From Roseiarcus sp036488815 (GTDB lineage Bacteria; Pseudomonadota; Alphaproteobacteria; Rhizobiales; Beijerinckiaceae), in NCBI GenBank assembly GCA_036488815.1, contig DASXGX010000001.1, positions 1-64,000 on the forward strand: 64,000 nt of DNA, written 5' to 3'. The translations under genes and the position numbers were made by a program. The notes beneath the pieces were generated by a model. That model saw nothing but the letters and a program-made list of their open reading frames with translations, searched no databases and was not told the origin of the DNA. Below are positions 8,519 to 17,448 of the stretch, piece by piece; within the stretch, counting starts at the first letter, position 1, and every line of letters starts with the position of its first letter.

Positions 8519-10063
8519 ATGAGCGAGCAGGAACGCGAGTTGAAATTTGACATCGACGTGAAGGACATTCCCGACCTCGAGGCTCACCCGCTGCTCAGGC
8601 AGGCGGGGAGTTCCGACCGCAAGCATCAGCGCTCGGTCTACTTCGACACAGACCACGACGACCTTTGGCAAGCGGGGGCGGTCGTGCGCGTCCGTCACCA
8701 GGACGGGCGCAAGGTGCAGACCGTCAAGAGCGCCGGCGTAGCCGTCGCGGCGACGGAGCGCGACGAGGAAGAGCGCGACATCGACGGCGATTTTCCCGAC
8801 CTCTCGGGGACGCGCGCCGCCGGGCTGGCGCGCCTGTTGAAGAAGCGCAAAATCCGCGATCGCCTCGCGGCGCGGTTCGAAGTCGACGTCGACCGCGAGA
8901 CATGGACCTTGCGCGAGGATTCCGCCGAGCTCGAAGTGGCGCTCGACCGCGGGAGGGTCGCAGCGGGGGTCGCCGCGAGCGATTTGTGCGAAGTCGAGGT
9001 CGAGCTGAAGCGCGGCGACGTCGCCTCGCTTTATGAGACCGCGCGGCGCCTCGGCGCCGACGTGCCCCTCCATCTCAATCTCGTCAGCAAGGGCGAGCGC
9101 GGCTATCGACTGCTGCACAACGATTGGGATCGGCCGCAGAAGGCTTGGCCGGTTCCCCTCAAGCGCGGCATGACGAGCGCCGACGCTTTGCGCATGGTCG
9201 CCGCCGAATGCATGAAGCAGTTCCTCCTCAACGAGCGGCTGCTGCTGCGCAAAAACACCGGCGTCGAGGTCGTCCACCAAGCGCGCGTCGCCATTCGCCG
9301 CCTGCGGGCGGCGCTCACCTTCTTCAAGGAACTGGTCAGCGACGAGCAATCGGCTTCGATCAAGCGCGAGCTCAAATGGATATCGGACCTGCTCGGCGAG
9401 GCGCGCGATCTCGACGTCCTCAAGTCGGATATCGTTGACGCAGCGGACGGCTCGACGCCCGGCCGCAAAGCCCTCGCCGCCGAGGTGGAGCGGCGGCGGC
9501 GGGCCGCCTACCAGAGACTGACGCAGGCTCTCGGCTCACCACGGTATCGCCGGCTGCTGTTCGACTTCGCGGAATGGATGGACGAAGGCGCATGGCGGAA
9601 GCAATCGGGCGATTCCGCGACCCATGAGCCGATCGAGGATTTCGCCGCGGACGAACTGAAGCGCCACACGCGCAAGCTGCTGAAGCGCGCCTTCCATCTC
9701 GAGGAGTTCGACGACAGGGCGCGCCACCGTGTTCGCATCGACGCCAAGAAGCTTCGCTACATCACCGAGTTCTTCGCCGCAGTCTTTCCCTCCCGCCAGG
9801 GGCGGCACGAAAAGTTCCGCGACCTTCTCGAGGACATGCAGACCGCGCTCGGCGAGATCAACGACCGCGTATGGGCGCACGACTTCCTCGGCCGCCTCGC
9901 GCATGAGATTCCCCGCCGCGACAAGGTGGACGGCCAATCCGTGATGCTGTTCGCCGCCGGCGAGATCGGCCGCGACCTCGAACGGACCGACAAGGACAAG
10001 CTGGTGCGCCGCGCAAGCAAAGCCGCGAACAAGCTCGCGAAGCTGGCCCCGTTCTGGGGTTAG
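8519..10063 (+). CDS. CYTH and CHAD domain protein
   Basis: 514 residues from ATG 8519 (MSEQERELKFDI; the ExExK-like start of CYTH). Residues about 1-200 form a CYTH triphosphate-tunnel domain with alternating charged strands (RSVYFDT, RVRHQDGRKVQTVK, EVEVELKRGDV). Residues about 225-505 form a CHAD domain with its conserved helices (VHQARVAIRRLRAALTFFKE; RHRVRIDAKKLRYITEFFA). CHAD domains bind polyphosphate, and CYTH domains hydrolyse or bind triphosphates, so a role at polyphosphate granules or in inorganic triphosphate breakdown is likely. The EcfG-type promoter just upstream suggests stress induction. Confidence 0.9.
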   Translation: MSEQERELKFDIDVKDIPDLEAHPLLRQAGSSDRKHQRSVYFDTDHDDLWQAGAVVRVRHQDGRKVQTVKSAGVAVAATERDEEERDIDGDFPDLSGTRAAGLARLLKKRKIRDRLAARFEVDVDRETWTLREDSAELEVALDRGRVAAGVAASDLCEVEVELKRGDVASLYETARRLGADVPLHLNLVSKGERGYRLLHNDWDRPQKAWPVPLKRGMTSADALRMVAAECMKQFLLNERLLLRKNTGVEVVHQARVAIRRLRAALTFFKELVSDEQSASIKRELKWISDLLGEARDLDVLKSDIVDAADGSTPGRKALAAEVERRRRAAYQRLTQALGSPRYRRLLFDFAEWMDEGAWRKQSGDSATHEPIEDFAADELKRHTRKLLKRAFHLEEFDDRARHRVRIDAKKLRYITEFFAAVFPSRQGRHEKFRDLLEDMQTALGEINDRVWAHDFLGRLAHEIPRRDKVDGQSVMLFAAGEIGRDLERTDKDKLVRRASKAANKLAKLAPFWG

Positions 10064-10093
10064 CGCGCTTTGCTTTTTGGTTGACGCACACAG

Positions 10094-10180
10094 CCTGTCA
10101 CCCGCGAAAAGCGGGGGTCGAGAGAGCCGCCGCAGGCCTTCGCCCTTGACTCCTGGATGCCCGCGTTCGCGGGCATGACA
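10094..10180. repeat. dispersed palindromic repeat between convergent genes
   Basis: Two hairpin arms: ACCCGCGAAAAGCGGGGGT (stem CCCGC/GCGGG) and GGATGCCCGCGTTCGCGGGC with its ATGAC tail. They lie between the ends of the CYTH-CHAD gene and the acyl ligase gene. The pair looks like a REP-type element and could act as a two-way terminator. Confidence 0.6.
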
Positions 10181-10292
10181 AGTGGACTCCGGAGAGGCTG
10201 CTTCTACAAAAATGCAGAAGGCGCTAGCGAAATGCGCCAGGGCGCTTTGCGCTATGTCCGAACCGTCCTACTGCGGACGGCGCTGGCCGCCC

Positions 10293-11990
10293 CTACCCCA
10301 ACTCCGGGAAATCCTCGATCCGGAACTCGCTTTCGGCCCGCGCGCTCGCTTCGGCAAGCTCGAACTCGCGCTTCCTGAGCTCGACGCGCCGGATTTTGCC
10401 CGAAATCGTCTTAGGTAAGTCCGCGAACTCGATGCGGCGGACGCGCTTGTAGGGCGCGAGGCGTTCGATGAGGAAGGCGAAGATCGACAACGCCGTGGCG
10501 CGGTCGGGCGCGTGACCCTGCGCCAAGACGATGTAGGCTTTCGGCGTCGAAAGGCGGATCGGGTCGGGCGCCGGCACGACCGCCGCCTCGGCGACTGCGG
10601 CGTGTTCGATCAGCGCGCTTTCCAATTCGAACGGGCTCAAGCGATAGTCGCTCGATTTGAACACGTCGTCGGAGCGCCCAATGTAAGTAATGTAGCCTTC
10701 GGCGTCGCGCGAGGCGACGTCGCCGGTGCGATAGAAGTCGCCCTCGAACGGCGGCGTTTCGCCGGTCTCGCTCTGATACCCGCGCGTGAGCCCTAGCGGC
10801 CGCGAGGCGAGCGGCAGCGCGATTTCGCCTTGATCCGCTTCGAGCCCCTCCGCATCGAGCAGGACCACGCGATAGCCGGGAAGTGGACGGCCCATCGATC
10901 CCTCGACGATCTTCTGGCCGGGCGCGTTGCCGATCATCATCGTCGTCTCGGTCTGGCCGTAAGAATCCCTAAGGCTCAGGCCCCATGCGCGGCGTACGCG
11001 CTCGATGATTTCGGGGTTGAGCGGCTCGCCGGCGGAATTGATTTCGCGCAAGGCGACTTTCCACTGCGCGAGATCGAGCTGGATGAGCTGGCGCCAGACA
11101 GTCGGCGGCGCGCAGAACGAGGTGGCGCGGTGCGTCACGAGGTCGTCGAGCGTCGAGCGCGCGTCGAACCGGCGCCCCAGCGCAAGGATCGTCGCCCCCG
11201 CGTTCCACGGCGCGAAGAAACTCGACCACGCGTGCTTCGCCCACCCGGGCGAGGAAATGTTGAGATGAACGTCGCCTGGTCTCAGACCGAGGCCGAACAT
11301 GGTCGAGAGATGGCCGACGGGATAGCTCGCGTGGGTGTGAAGCACGAGCTTCGGCCGCGCGGTCGTGCCGGAGGTGAAGTAGAGCAGCAGCGGATCGTCG
11401 GCGTGGGTCGGACCGTCCGGGTCGAAATGCGCGCCGTATTTCATCAGCGACTCGAAGTCGCGCCATCCCGGCCGAGCCTTGCCGACCGCGATGCGCACCG
11501 CCTCCTCGCCGCGGCCGGCGAATTTCTCCGTATCCGCGCTGTCCGCGATGACGAAGCGCGCACGTCCGCGCGCGAAACGGTCGTCGAGATCCGCGCCGCC
11601 GAGCTGCGGCGTGGCGGGGATTACGACCAGGCCCAGTTTCATCGCGGCGAGCGTCGCGATCCACAGCGGCGCGACATTGCCGAGCATCAGCAGCAGCCGG
11701 TCGCCGCGCTTGGCGCCGAGCGCGCGCAGACCATTGGCGAGCCGCGAAGAGCCGTCGGAAAGCTCAGCGAAGGTGTAGCTCTCGACGACCGCTTCGCCGA
11801 GAATCTTCAGAGCTGGACGGCCGGCCGTCTCGCCGCTCGCAAGCTCGTCGTCGAACCAATCGAGCGCCCAGTTGAAGCGCTCGAGCTTGGGCCAGGCGAA
11901 GCGCGCCTTGGCGGCGTGATAATTCTCGCCGTAGGCGATGAGGAGATCGCGGGCAAATCGGAATTGCTCGTTCGCCGCCATGTCGGTCAC
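10293..11990 (-). CDS. AMP-forming acyl-CoA synthetase
   Basis: 565 residues from GTG 11990, which overlaps the stop of the DUF427 gene as GTGA; an ATG nine bases inside is the alternative start. Adenylation motifs: LYFTSGTTARPK (P-loop), DSYGQTETTMM, YRTGDVASRDAEGYITYIGR, and the catalytic Lys in LPKTISGKIRRVEL. It activates a carboxylic acid as acyl-AMP and joins it to CoA; similarity in layout is to medium-chain/benzoate-type ligases, but the substrate cannot be read. Confidence 0.88.
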   Translation of the reverse strand: MTDMAANEQFRFARDLLIAYGENYHAAKARFAWPKLERFNWALDWFDDELASGETAGRPALKILGEAVVESYTFAELSDGSSRLANGLRALGAKRGDRLLLMLGNVAPLWIATLAAMKLGLVVIPATPQLGGADLDDRFARGRARFVIADSADTEKFAGRGEEAVRIAVGKARPGWRDFESLMKYGAHFDPDGPTHADDPLLLYFTSGTTARPKLVLHTHASYPVGHLSTMFGLGLRPGDVHLNISSPGWAKHAWSSFFAPWNAGATILALGRRFDARSTLDDLVTHRATSFCAPPTVWRQLIQLDLAQWKVALREINSAGEPLNPEIIERVRRAWGLSLRDSYGQTETTMMIGNAPGQKIVEGSMGRPLPGYRVVLLDAEGLEADQGEIALPLASRPLGLTRGYQSETGETPPFEGDFYRTGDVASRDAEGYITYIGRSDDVFKSSDYRLSPFELESALIEHAAVAEAAVVPAPDPIRLSTPKAYIVLAQGHAPDRATALSIFAFLIERLAPYKRVRRIEFADLPKTISGKIRRVELRKREFELAEASARAESEFRIEDFPELG

Positions 11991-12340
11991 TCGGACTCGG
12001 GCGTGATCTGCACGCGATCGGGATAGAAAGCGAGATGGTCTTTGATCGCGGCGACGCCGGGTTTGGGACTCTCGTAGGTCCAGACTGCGTCGATGTCCTC
12101 GCTGTCGCCGTCCCGCAGGGAAAAATAGTTGGCGGCGCCTTTGTAGGGGCAAGTCGTCTGATGCGCGGTGCGCACGAACCGCGTCATGTCCGCGTCCTCG
12201 CGCGGAATGTAAAACACCGGGGGATAGCTGTGCTCGCGCAGTTCCAGCGCATGCCGGCTGTCGGCGACGATGCGCCCGCGCCAGCGAACGACAACGCGCC
12301 CCTGAGCAGGCGCGATCGTGATTCCATGATCCTCGGGCAT
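11987..12340 (-). CDS. DUF427 domain protein
   Basis: 117 residues, the family's single-domain length, with the typical core YPPVFYIPREDAD, TTCPYKGAANYF and DAVWTYESP. DUF427 proteins are small beta folds of unknown function, common in alphaproteobacteria and actinobacteria. The 4-bp overlap with the acyl ligase shows they are co-expressed. Confidence 0.88.
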   Translation of the reverse strand: MPEDHGITIAPAQGRVVVRWRGRIVADSRHALELREHSYPPVFYIPREDADMTRFVRTAHQTTCPYKGAANYFSLRDGDSEDIDAVWTYESPKPGVAAIKDHLAFYPDRVQITPESE

Positions 12341-12415
12341 GGCGGGCGCTCCTCCTTTTGGCCGCGGACTGTGCCACAGCGGCGCGCACGCCGGAAGGGG
12401 GACGCTATCCGTCTG

Positions 12416-13822
12416 TTATCTGTGCTTTTTCTTCGGCGCGTAGGGGTTCTGGCCGCCGGAGCGCATCGAGAGGCGGATGGGCACGCCGAACAGGCCGAAC
12501 GTCTCGCGCAAGCCGTTGACGAGATAGCGCTTGTAGCTCTCCGGGATGCTTTCGACCTGATTGCCGAACAGCACGAAGAAGGGCGGGCGCGCCTTCGGCT
12601 GGGTCATGTAGCGGATTTTCACGCGCCGGCCAGAGACCGCGGGCGGCGGCGTCGCGTCGACGACCGGGGCGAGCCAGCGGTTGAGCCGCCCGGTCGAGAT
12701 GCGCACGTTCCAAACCTCGTGCGTCGCGATCACCGCTTCGAGCAGCTTGTCGACATGCGCGCCGGTGAGCCCCGAGACCGGGATGACCCGGGTTCCCTTG
12801 AGCTGCGGCAACAGCCGGTCGGCCTCCGCACGCAGTTCCTGCGCCTTGGCGCTCTTATTCTCGATGAGATCCCATTTGTTGAGGCCGATCACCACCGCCC
12901 TGCCCTCGCGTTCAGCGAGATCGGCGAGGGTGAGGTCCTGCTTTTCGAAAGGGATCGTCGCGTCGAGCAGCAGGATGACGACTTCGGCGAAGCGCACCGC
13001 CCGCAAGGCGTCGGCGACCGCAAGCTTCTCCAGCTTCTCCACGACGCGGGCGCGGCGGCGCAGTCCGGCGGTGTCGAACAGCTTGAAGCGGCGATCGCGC
13101 CACGTCGCCTCCAGCCCGATGCTGTCGCGCGTCAGCCCCGGCTCCGGCCCGGTCAACAGACGGTCCTCGCCGAGGATACGGTTGAGCAAGGTCGACTTGC
13201 CGGCGTTCGGCCGGCCGAGCACGGCGATGCGCAGCGGCTTGGTCGGATCGGCCTCGTTGCCGTCCTCCTCGTCGCCCAGCACTAGCGGCGCCGCCTCGTC
13301 CTCTTCGTCGACGCCGAAAAGATTTTCTTCCGGCAACGCGGCGACGAGCGCGTCATGCAATTCGCCGATGCCCTCGCCATGCTCGGCGGAAAAGGCGATC
13401 GGATCGCCGAGGCCGAGGCCGAACGCCTCATAGGCGCCCTGGCGCCCGGCCATCCCCTCCGCCTTGTTGGCGATCAGGATGACCGGCTTGCCGGCGCGGC
13501 GCACCGCCTGCGCGAAATGCCGGTCGGCGCCCGTCACGCCGGCGCGCGCGTCGATCACGAAGAGGATGGCGTCGCTGTCCGCGAGCGCCGCCTCCGTCTG
13601 GGCGCGCATCCGCCCGGCGAGCGAGACGCCGTCGCCTTCCTCGAGGCCGGCGGTGTCGATGATCGTGAAGACGAGGCCGCCGAGCCGCGCTTCGCCTTCG
13701 CGCCGGTCGCGCGTCACGCCAGGCTGGTCGTCGACCAGCGCGAGCTTGCGCCCGACCAGCCGGTTGAACAGCGTCGACTTGCCGACGTTCGGGCGTCCGA
13801 TGATGGCGACTTTGGCTGTCAT
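12416..13822 (-). CDS. der: ribosome assembly GTPase Der (EngA)
   Basis: 468 residues with two tandem G domains: first G1 GRPNVGKSTLFNRL near residue 8 with DTAGLEEGDG and NKAE, second G1 GRPNAGKSTLLNRI near residue 208 with DTAGLRRRARV and NKWD. A C-terminal KH-like domain follows (RVKIRYMTQPKARPPFFVLF). An acidic linker (GVDEEDEAAPLVLGDEEDGN) joins the G domains. Der acts in 50S subunit maturation. The YfgM-like gene upstream is its usual neighbour. Confidence 0.97.
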   Translation of the reverse strand: MTAKVAIIGRPNVGKSTLFNRLVGRKLALVDDQPGVTRDRREGEARLGGLVFTIIDTAGLEEGDGVSLAGRMRAQTEAALADSDAILFVIDARAGVTGADRHFAQAVRRAGKPVILIANKAEGMAGRQGAYEAFGLGLGDPIAFSAEHGEGIGELHDALVAALPEENLFGVDEEDEAAPLVLGDEEDGNEADPTKPLRIAVLGRPNAGKSTLLNRILGEDRLLTGPEPGLTRDSIGLEATWRDRRFKLFDTAGLRRRARVVEKLEKLAVADALRAVRFAEVVILLLDATIPFEKQDLTLADLAEREGRAVVIGLNKWDLIENKSAKAQELRAEADRLLPQLKGTRVIPVSGLTGAHVDKLLEAVIATHEVWNVRISTGRLNRWLAPVVDATPPPAVSGRRVKIRYMTQPKARPPFFVLFGNQVESIPESYKRYLVNGLRETFGLFGVPIRLSMRSGGQNPYAPKKKHR

Positions 13823-13856
13823 GATCGGCTTCGGCCGAAGCGCAGCGTCTGAGCGC

Positions 13857-14516
13857 TCACTTTTTTACAGGGCGATTGGAGGCGACGAGGCCGAGCAGCC
13901 TTTCGGCGCTGCTCCGCTCGGTCTCGGGCGCGGTCGGGTCGGCGACGACGAGATCGAGCGACTTGCCGGCGCCGTCGTAGTCCCCGGCTTTCAGCGCGAG
14001 GACGGCCAGCGAGAGGCGCGCGGTGTTGCGATAGACGCCGTCGTTCGTCGCTAGTCCTTCGAGCGCGCTCTTGGCCGCATCCGTCTGACCGGCGTCAAGC
14101 CGCAGCAACGCCGCCCGCAGTCGCGCCGCCTGCTCGAACTCGGCGCCGATCGAGGCGTCGTTCGCGAGCGCGTCGTAGGCGGCGATCGCGGCCTTCGGGT
14201 CGGTCTTGGATTTGATGGCGGCCTGCGCCAGCCGCGCGAGCGTCTGATAGCCGTGCGGGGCGTCGCCGGCGAGCTTGGCGAGCGCGGCGTCCGCCGCAGC
14301 GCCCTTGCCGTCGTGGTCGAGCGCCAACGCCTGCTGGAAGGCCGCGCCAGCCGCATCTGCGGCGGCGATCTGGTGGTTCTGATAGAAACGCCAACCGCCG
14401 GCTCCGATTACGAGCAGGACGGCGGCGGCGATGATCAAGTTCTGGTGTTTCTTCCAGAACTCGGCCGCCTTGTCGCGCCGAACTTCCTCGTCGACCTCGT
14501 GAAATATGTCGCTCAT
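13857..14516 (-). CDS. YfgM-like TPR membrane protein
   Basis: 219 residues from ATG 14516 (MSDIFHEVDEEVRRDKAAEF). A single helix near residues 25-45 (LIIAAAVLLVIGAGGWRFY) anchors a periplasmic tail of degenerate TPR helices rich in Ala, Leu and Asp. The family (TPR_21, YfgM) interacts with the secretion machinery and periplasmic chaperones in enterobacteria. It is co-oriented with der, 34 bases upstream. Confidence 0.85.
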   Translation of the reverse strand: MSDIFHEVDEEVRRDKAAEFWKKHQNLIIAAAVLLVIGAGGWRFYQNHQIAAADAAGAAFQQALALDHDGKGAAADAALAKLAGDAPHGYQTLARLAQAAIKSKTDPKAAIAAYDALANDASIGAEFEQAARLRAALLRLDAGQTDAAKSALEGLATNDGVYRNTARLSLAVLALKAGDYDGAGKSLDLVVADPTAPETERSSAERLLGLVASNRPVKK

Positions 14517-14794
14517 CGTCTTGCTCGTCGGGTCTGGCTCGCCGCAGGACCGCCGCCCGGGCAAAGCGAGGCCGTTAGCACGCCCGCGCCACGAAAGCGA
14601 GCGCCAGCCGGGGGCGCCGTCGAGGCGCCATCGAGGCGCGCAGATCCGGCGGCGCGACGATCCACCGCATTTTGACCTCCCTCGAACGCAGCTAGGGAGG
14701 ACCGGCGTCGAATTGGATTTGCACCCCTACAAACTTCGCTTTTGCCTTGGCGCGCCGCGGCCGCCGGAGCGAGCGCGCCAGAAAGGAGAGAGGC

Positions 14795-15061
14795 ATGAAC
14801 GATGTGAATTCCAAGACCGTCAGCCGTCGCACCGTCTTGATCGCCGCAGCCGGGGCGGCCCCGTTGCTGGCGATCGGCGCGCGCAGCGCCGACGCGGCCG
14901 GACTCTCGCAATCGGCGATCGGCTACCAAAACAGCCCCGGCAAGAACGGCCACGAGTGCGACGGATGCAATCTGTTCCTCTCTCCCAATGCTTGCAAAGC
15001 GGTCGCCGGCGACATCAGCCCGACCGGCTGGTGCAAGCTCTGGGTGAAGAAGGCGGCTTGA
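14795..15061 (+). CDS. hip: high-potential iron-sulfur protein (HiPIP)
   Basis: 88 residues. A Tat-type leader (SRRTVLIAAAG...ADA, cut near residue 35) precedes a mature protein of about 53 residues with all four cluster cysteines: CDGC, then SPNAC and GWC, plus the family's YQNSP and GDISPTGWC. HiPIP carries one [4Fe-4S] cluster cycling 3+/2+ in the periplasm and donates electrons to photosynthetic reaction centres or to oxidases. The start has GAAAGGAGAG just upstream. It stands alone, with no cytochrome or reaction-centre gene nearby. Confidence 0.93.
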   Translation: MNDVNSKTVSRRTVLIAAAGAAPLLAIGARSADAAGLSQSAIGYQNSPGKNGHECDGCNLFLSPNACKAVAGDISPTGWCKLWVKKAA

Positions 15062-15069
15062 GATCTCGC

Positions 15070-15102
15070 CACGCCGCCGACCGCAGCGGGTCCGGCGGCG
15101 TG
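15070..15102. terminator. hairpin between HiPIP and the convergent oxidoreductase
   Basis: A perfect 10-bp stem, CACGCCGCCG / CGGCGGCGTG, with a 13-base loop, right after the HiPIP stop codon and before the stop of the convergent gene. There is no U-tract, so termination would be inefficient or factor-aided. Confidence 0.45.
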
Positions 15103-15121
15103 CATGACCGCCATGACCGAG

Positions 15122-16528
15122 CTATCGCCGCTCCGCGGGACGCGGCGGCGCATTGGAAAAAAGCGGGCCAAGACCTTCCGCCATGGTGAGGTGCGTTATC
15201 GCGGCGTCACGCAGCTTTTGATAAGCCAGGTTCGCCAGAATTGCTGTCTGGATCGCGGCCATCACTTCGCCGGCCTCCGAGCCGATCATCGCAAATCCGA
15301 GAATGCGGTCGTCGACCGCGCTCAGCAGCGCTTTCATGAAACCCTCCGTCTCATCCGTCGCCGCCGTGCGCAAAACCCGGCTCATCGGCAGTCTGGCGAC
15401 GCGCACGCCGACGCCTTGGCGGCTGGCCTCGGTTTCGCTCAATCCCACCCTGGCGAGCGGCGGATCGGTGAACACGACGTAGGGAAGCACCCGATCGGTC
15501 GTGCTGCGGCTTCCGCCCGCCATGTTGTCCCTGACGATCCGGAAGTCGTCGTTCGACACGTGGGTGAATTGCGGGCTGCCGGCACACTCGCCGATCGCCC
15601 AGACGCCGGGCGCGCTGGCCTGGAGACGCTCGTTGACGCGGATGAAGCCGCGCTCGTCGAGCGCGACGCCGGCCTCGGCGAGCCCAATGCCGGCGGTGTT
15701 CGGGACGCGGCCGACCGCGACCAGAAGGTCGCTGCCCTCGACGGTTTGCTCGCCCGAGGCCGTACGCACCGTCACGGCGACATTGTCGCCGGAAACGCCA
15801 CGCACGCTCAGGGGCGCCGCGCCGAGCAGAATTGCAATCCCCTCGCCCGTCAGAATGCGTTGCATCTCCTCGGCCACATCGGCGTCCTCGCGCGCCATGA
15901 GCTGACGGCCAGGCTCGATGATCGTCACGCGGCTGCCAAAGCGACGGTAGGCCTGGGCCATCTCGACGCCGACGTAGCCGCCCCCGAGCACGATCAGACG
16001 CGCGGGCGCATAGTCCAGTTCGAGCGCCTCGATATGCGTGAGCGCGCGGGCGGCCTCGAGGCCGGGAACGTTCGGAACAGCCGCATGGGTTCCCACATTG
16101 ATCACGACCTCGCCGCCCGTCAGCAGGCGCGTGCCGCCGTCATTGAGAGCGACCTCGATCGTCTTCGGCGACACGAAGCGGCCGACGCCCATGATGAGTT
16201 CCGCGCCGCTCTCCCGGTAAGCGTTCAGATGAAGGGCGATCTCGCGCTCGATCATGCCCTGCTTGCGAGCGCGCACCTTCGCCATGTCGATGCTGACCGG
16301 GCCTGTCACAGCGCCGAAAGCGCCTGCGTTCCGCGCGAGATGCGCGACCCTGGCGCTCCAGATTTCGTTCTTGCTGGGCATGCAAGCGACGGCGGGGCAC
16401 GACCCGCCGACCCAACGGCGCTCGATGACCGCAACTTTCTTTCCGGAGCGGCCAAGATGCCACGCGAGGTGCTTGCCGCCCTGACCGCTGCCCAGAATAA
16501 CGACATCGAAATGCTCGGACTCAGGCAT
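15122..16528 (-). CDS. FAD-dependent disulfide oxidoreductase (mercuric reductase/lipoamide dehydrogenase family)
   Basis: 468 residues from ATG 16528, with AGGGAGGT ahead. FAD motif VVILGSGQGGKHLAWHL, redox pair Cys-Pro-Ala-Val-Ala-Cys in GGSCPAVACMPSK, NAD(P) motif LIVLGGGYVGVEMAQAYR, second FAD motif GVWAIGECAGSPQFT, and C-terminal HLTMAEG carrying the catalytic His/Glu. No N-terminal heavy-metal domain and no C-terminal Cys pair, so mercury is not the likely substrate. Third gene of a redox operon with the SDR and peroxiredoxin-like genes; it may recycle a thiol partner of the latter. Confidence 0.88.
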   Translation of the reverse strand: MPESEHFDVVILGSGQGGKHLAWHLGRSGKKVAVIERRWVGGSCPAVACMPSKNEIWSARVAHLARNAGAFGAVTGPVSIDMAKVRARKQGMIEREIALHLNAYRESGAELIMGVGRFVSPKTIEVALNDGGTRLLTGGEVVINVGTHAAVPNVPGLEAARALTHIEALELDYAPARLIVLGGGYVGVEMAQAYRRFGSRVTIIEPGRQLMAREDADVAEEMQRILTGEGIAILLGAAPLSVRGVSGDNVAVTVRTASGEQTVEGSDLLVAVGRVPNTAGIGLAEAGVALDERGFIRVNERLQASAPGVWAIGECAGSPQFTHVSNDDFRIVRDNMAGGSRSTTDRVLPYVVFTDPPLARVGLSETEASRQGVGVRVARLPMSRVLRTAATDETEGFMKALLSAVDDRILGFAMIGSEAGEVMAAIQTAILANLAYQKLRDAAITHLTMAEGLGPLFSNAPPRPAERR

Positions 16529-16637
16529 CGTTACCTCCCTTGTCTCAAAAGGCCTTGGGCGGCGTATCGCCGTCCGCGGGCGTTGCGATAGGTCGGCGAC
16601 CTCAACCAGGAAGGGCCCTGGAACGGCGCCGGCAGCG

Positions 16638-17390
16638 TCAATGCACGCCGCCCGAGGCATTGAGGCGCTCGCCAGTCAGCCAGGCCGCGTCATCGGAAGC
16701 GAGGAAGACGACCGCAGGCGCAATTTCTTCCGGCTGGCCGAACCGCGCGCCGAGCGGCGTCGCCGCGATCATCGCTTGCCCGACAGCGCTGCCAACGAAG
16801 CCAATCCGCTGATTGCCTTCGGTGTCGGTGTAGCCGGGGGCGACGACGTTGACGCGGATCTTGCGTGGGCCGAGCTCTTTTGCGAGCGCCAGCGTCAGCG
16901 TATCGATCGCCCCCTTGCTCGCCGCGTAAAGGCTCGAATTCGCAACCGGACTCTCGCTCGCGATCGAGCTGATATTGACGATGCTGCCGCCTTCTCCCGG
17001 GAAATGCTTGATCGCTTGCTGAATCGCCAGCATCGTTCCGAGCACATTGATGTCGAAATGACGATGGAACTGAGCCTCGGTGACATTTTCGACCGGCCCG
17101 AACTCGAAGATCCCGGCGTTGTTCACGAGCACGTTCGGCGCGCCCAGCGCCCGCTCCGCCTCCTCGAACAAGCGCGCCACATCGGCCGCCTTCGACATGT
17201 CGGCCCTGATCGCGACGGCCTCGCGGCCCTTCGCGGCGATCTCAGCGACGACTTGCTCGGCGCCCTCCTTGTCCGACGCATAGTTCACGGCGACCGCTGC
17301 GCCCGCCTCAGCGAGGCCCTTGGCGATGGCGGCGCCGATTCCTTTCGACGCGCCGGTGACGATGGCGACTTTGCCCTTCAAGCTGTTCAT
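16638..17390 (-). CDS. short-chain dehydrogenase/reductase
   Basis: 250 residues from ATG 17390 with GGAGGCGAAG ahead. Cofactor motif TGASKGIGAAIAKGL, NNAG motif LVNNAGIFEFG, and the catalytic Ser-Tyr-Lys set (NISSIASES, then YAASKGA). The sequence is of the 3-ketoacyl-ACP reductase-like classical SDR type; substrate unknown. It sits between the peroxiredoxin-like and FAD oxidoreductase genes in a co-oriented group next to a divergent LysR gene. Confidence 0.9.
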   Translation of the reverse strand: MNSLKGKVAIVTGASKGIGAAIAKGLAEAGAAVAVNYASDKEGAEQVVAEIAAKGREAVAIRADMSKAADVARLFEEAERALGAPNVLVNNAGIFEFGPVENVTEAQFHRHFDINVLGTMLAIQQAIKHFPGEGGSIVNISSIASESPVANSSLYAASKGAIDTLTLALAKELGPRKIRVNVVAPGYTDTEGNQRIGFVGSAVGQAMIAATPLGARFGQPEEIAPAVVFLASDDAAWLTGERLNASGGVH

Positions 17391-17448
17391 CTTCGCCTCC
17401 ACTTTTGCAAGACAGAGGCCGACGCCCTGTCCGGCGTCGGCGCTGCAT

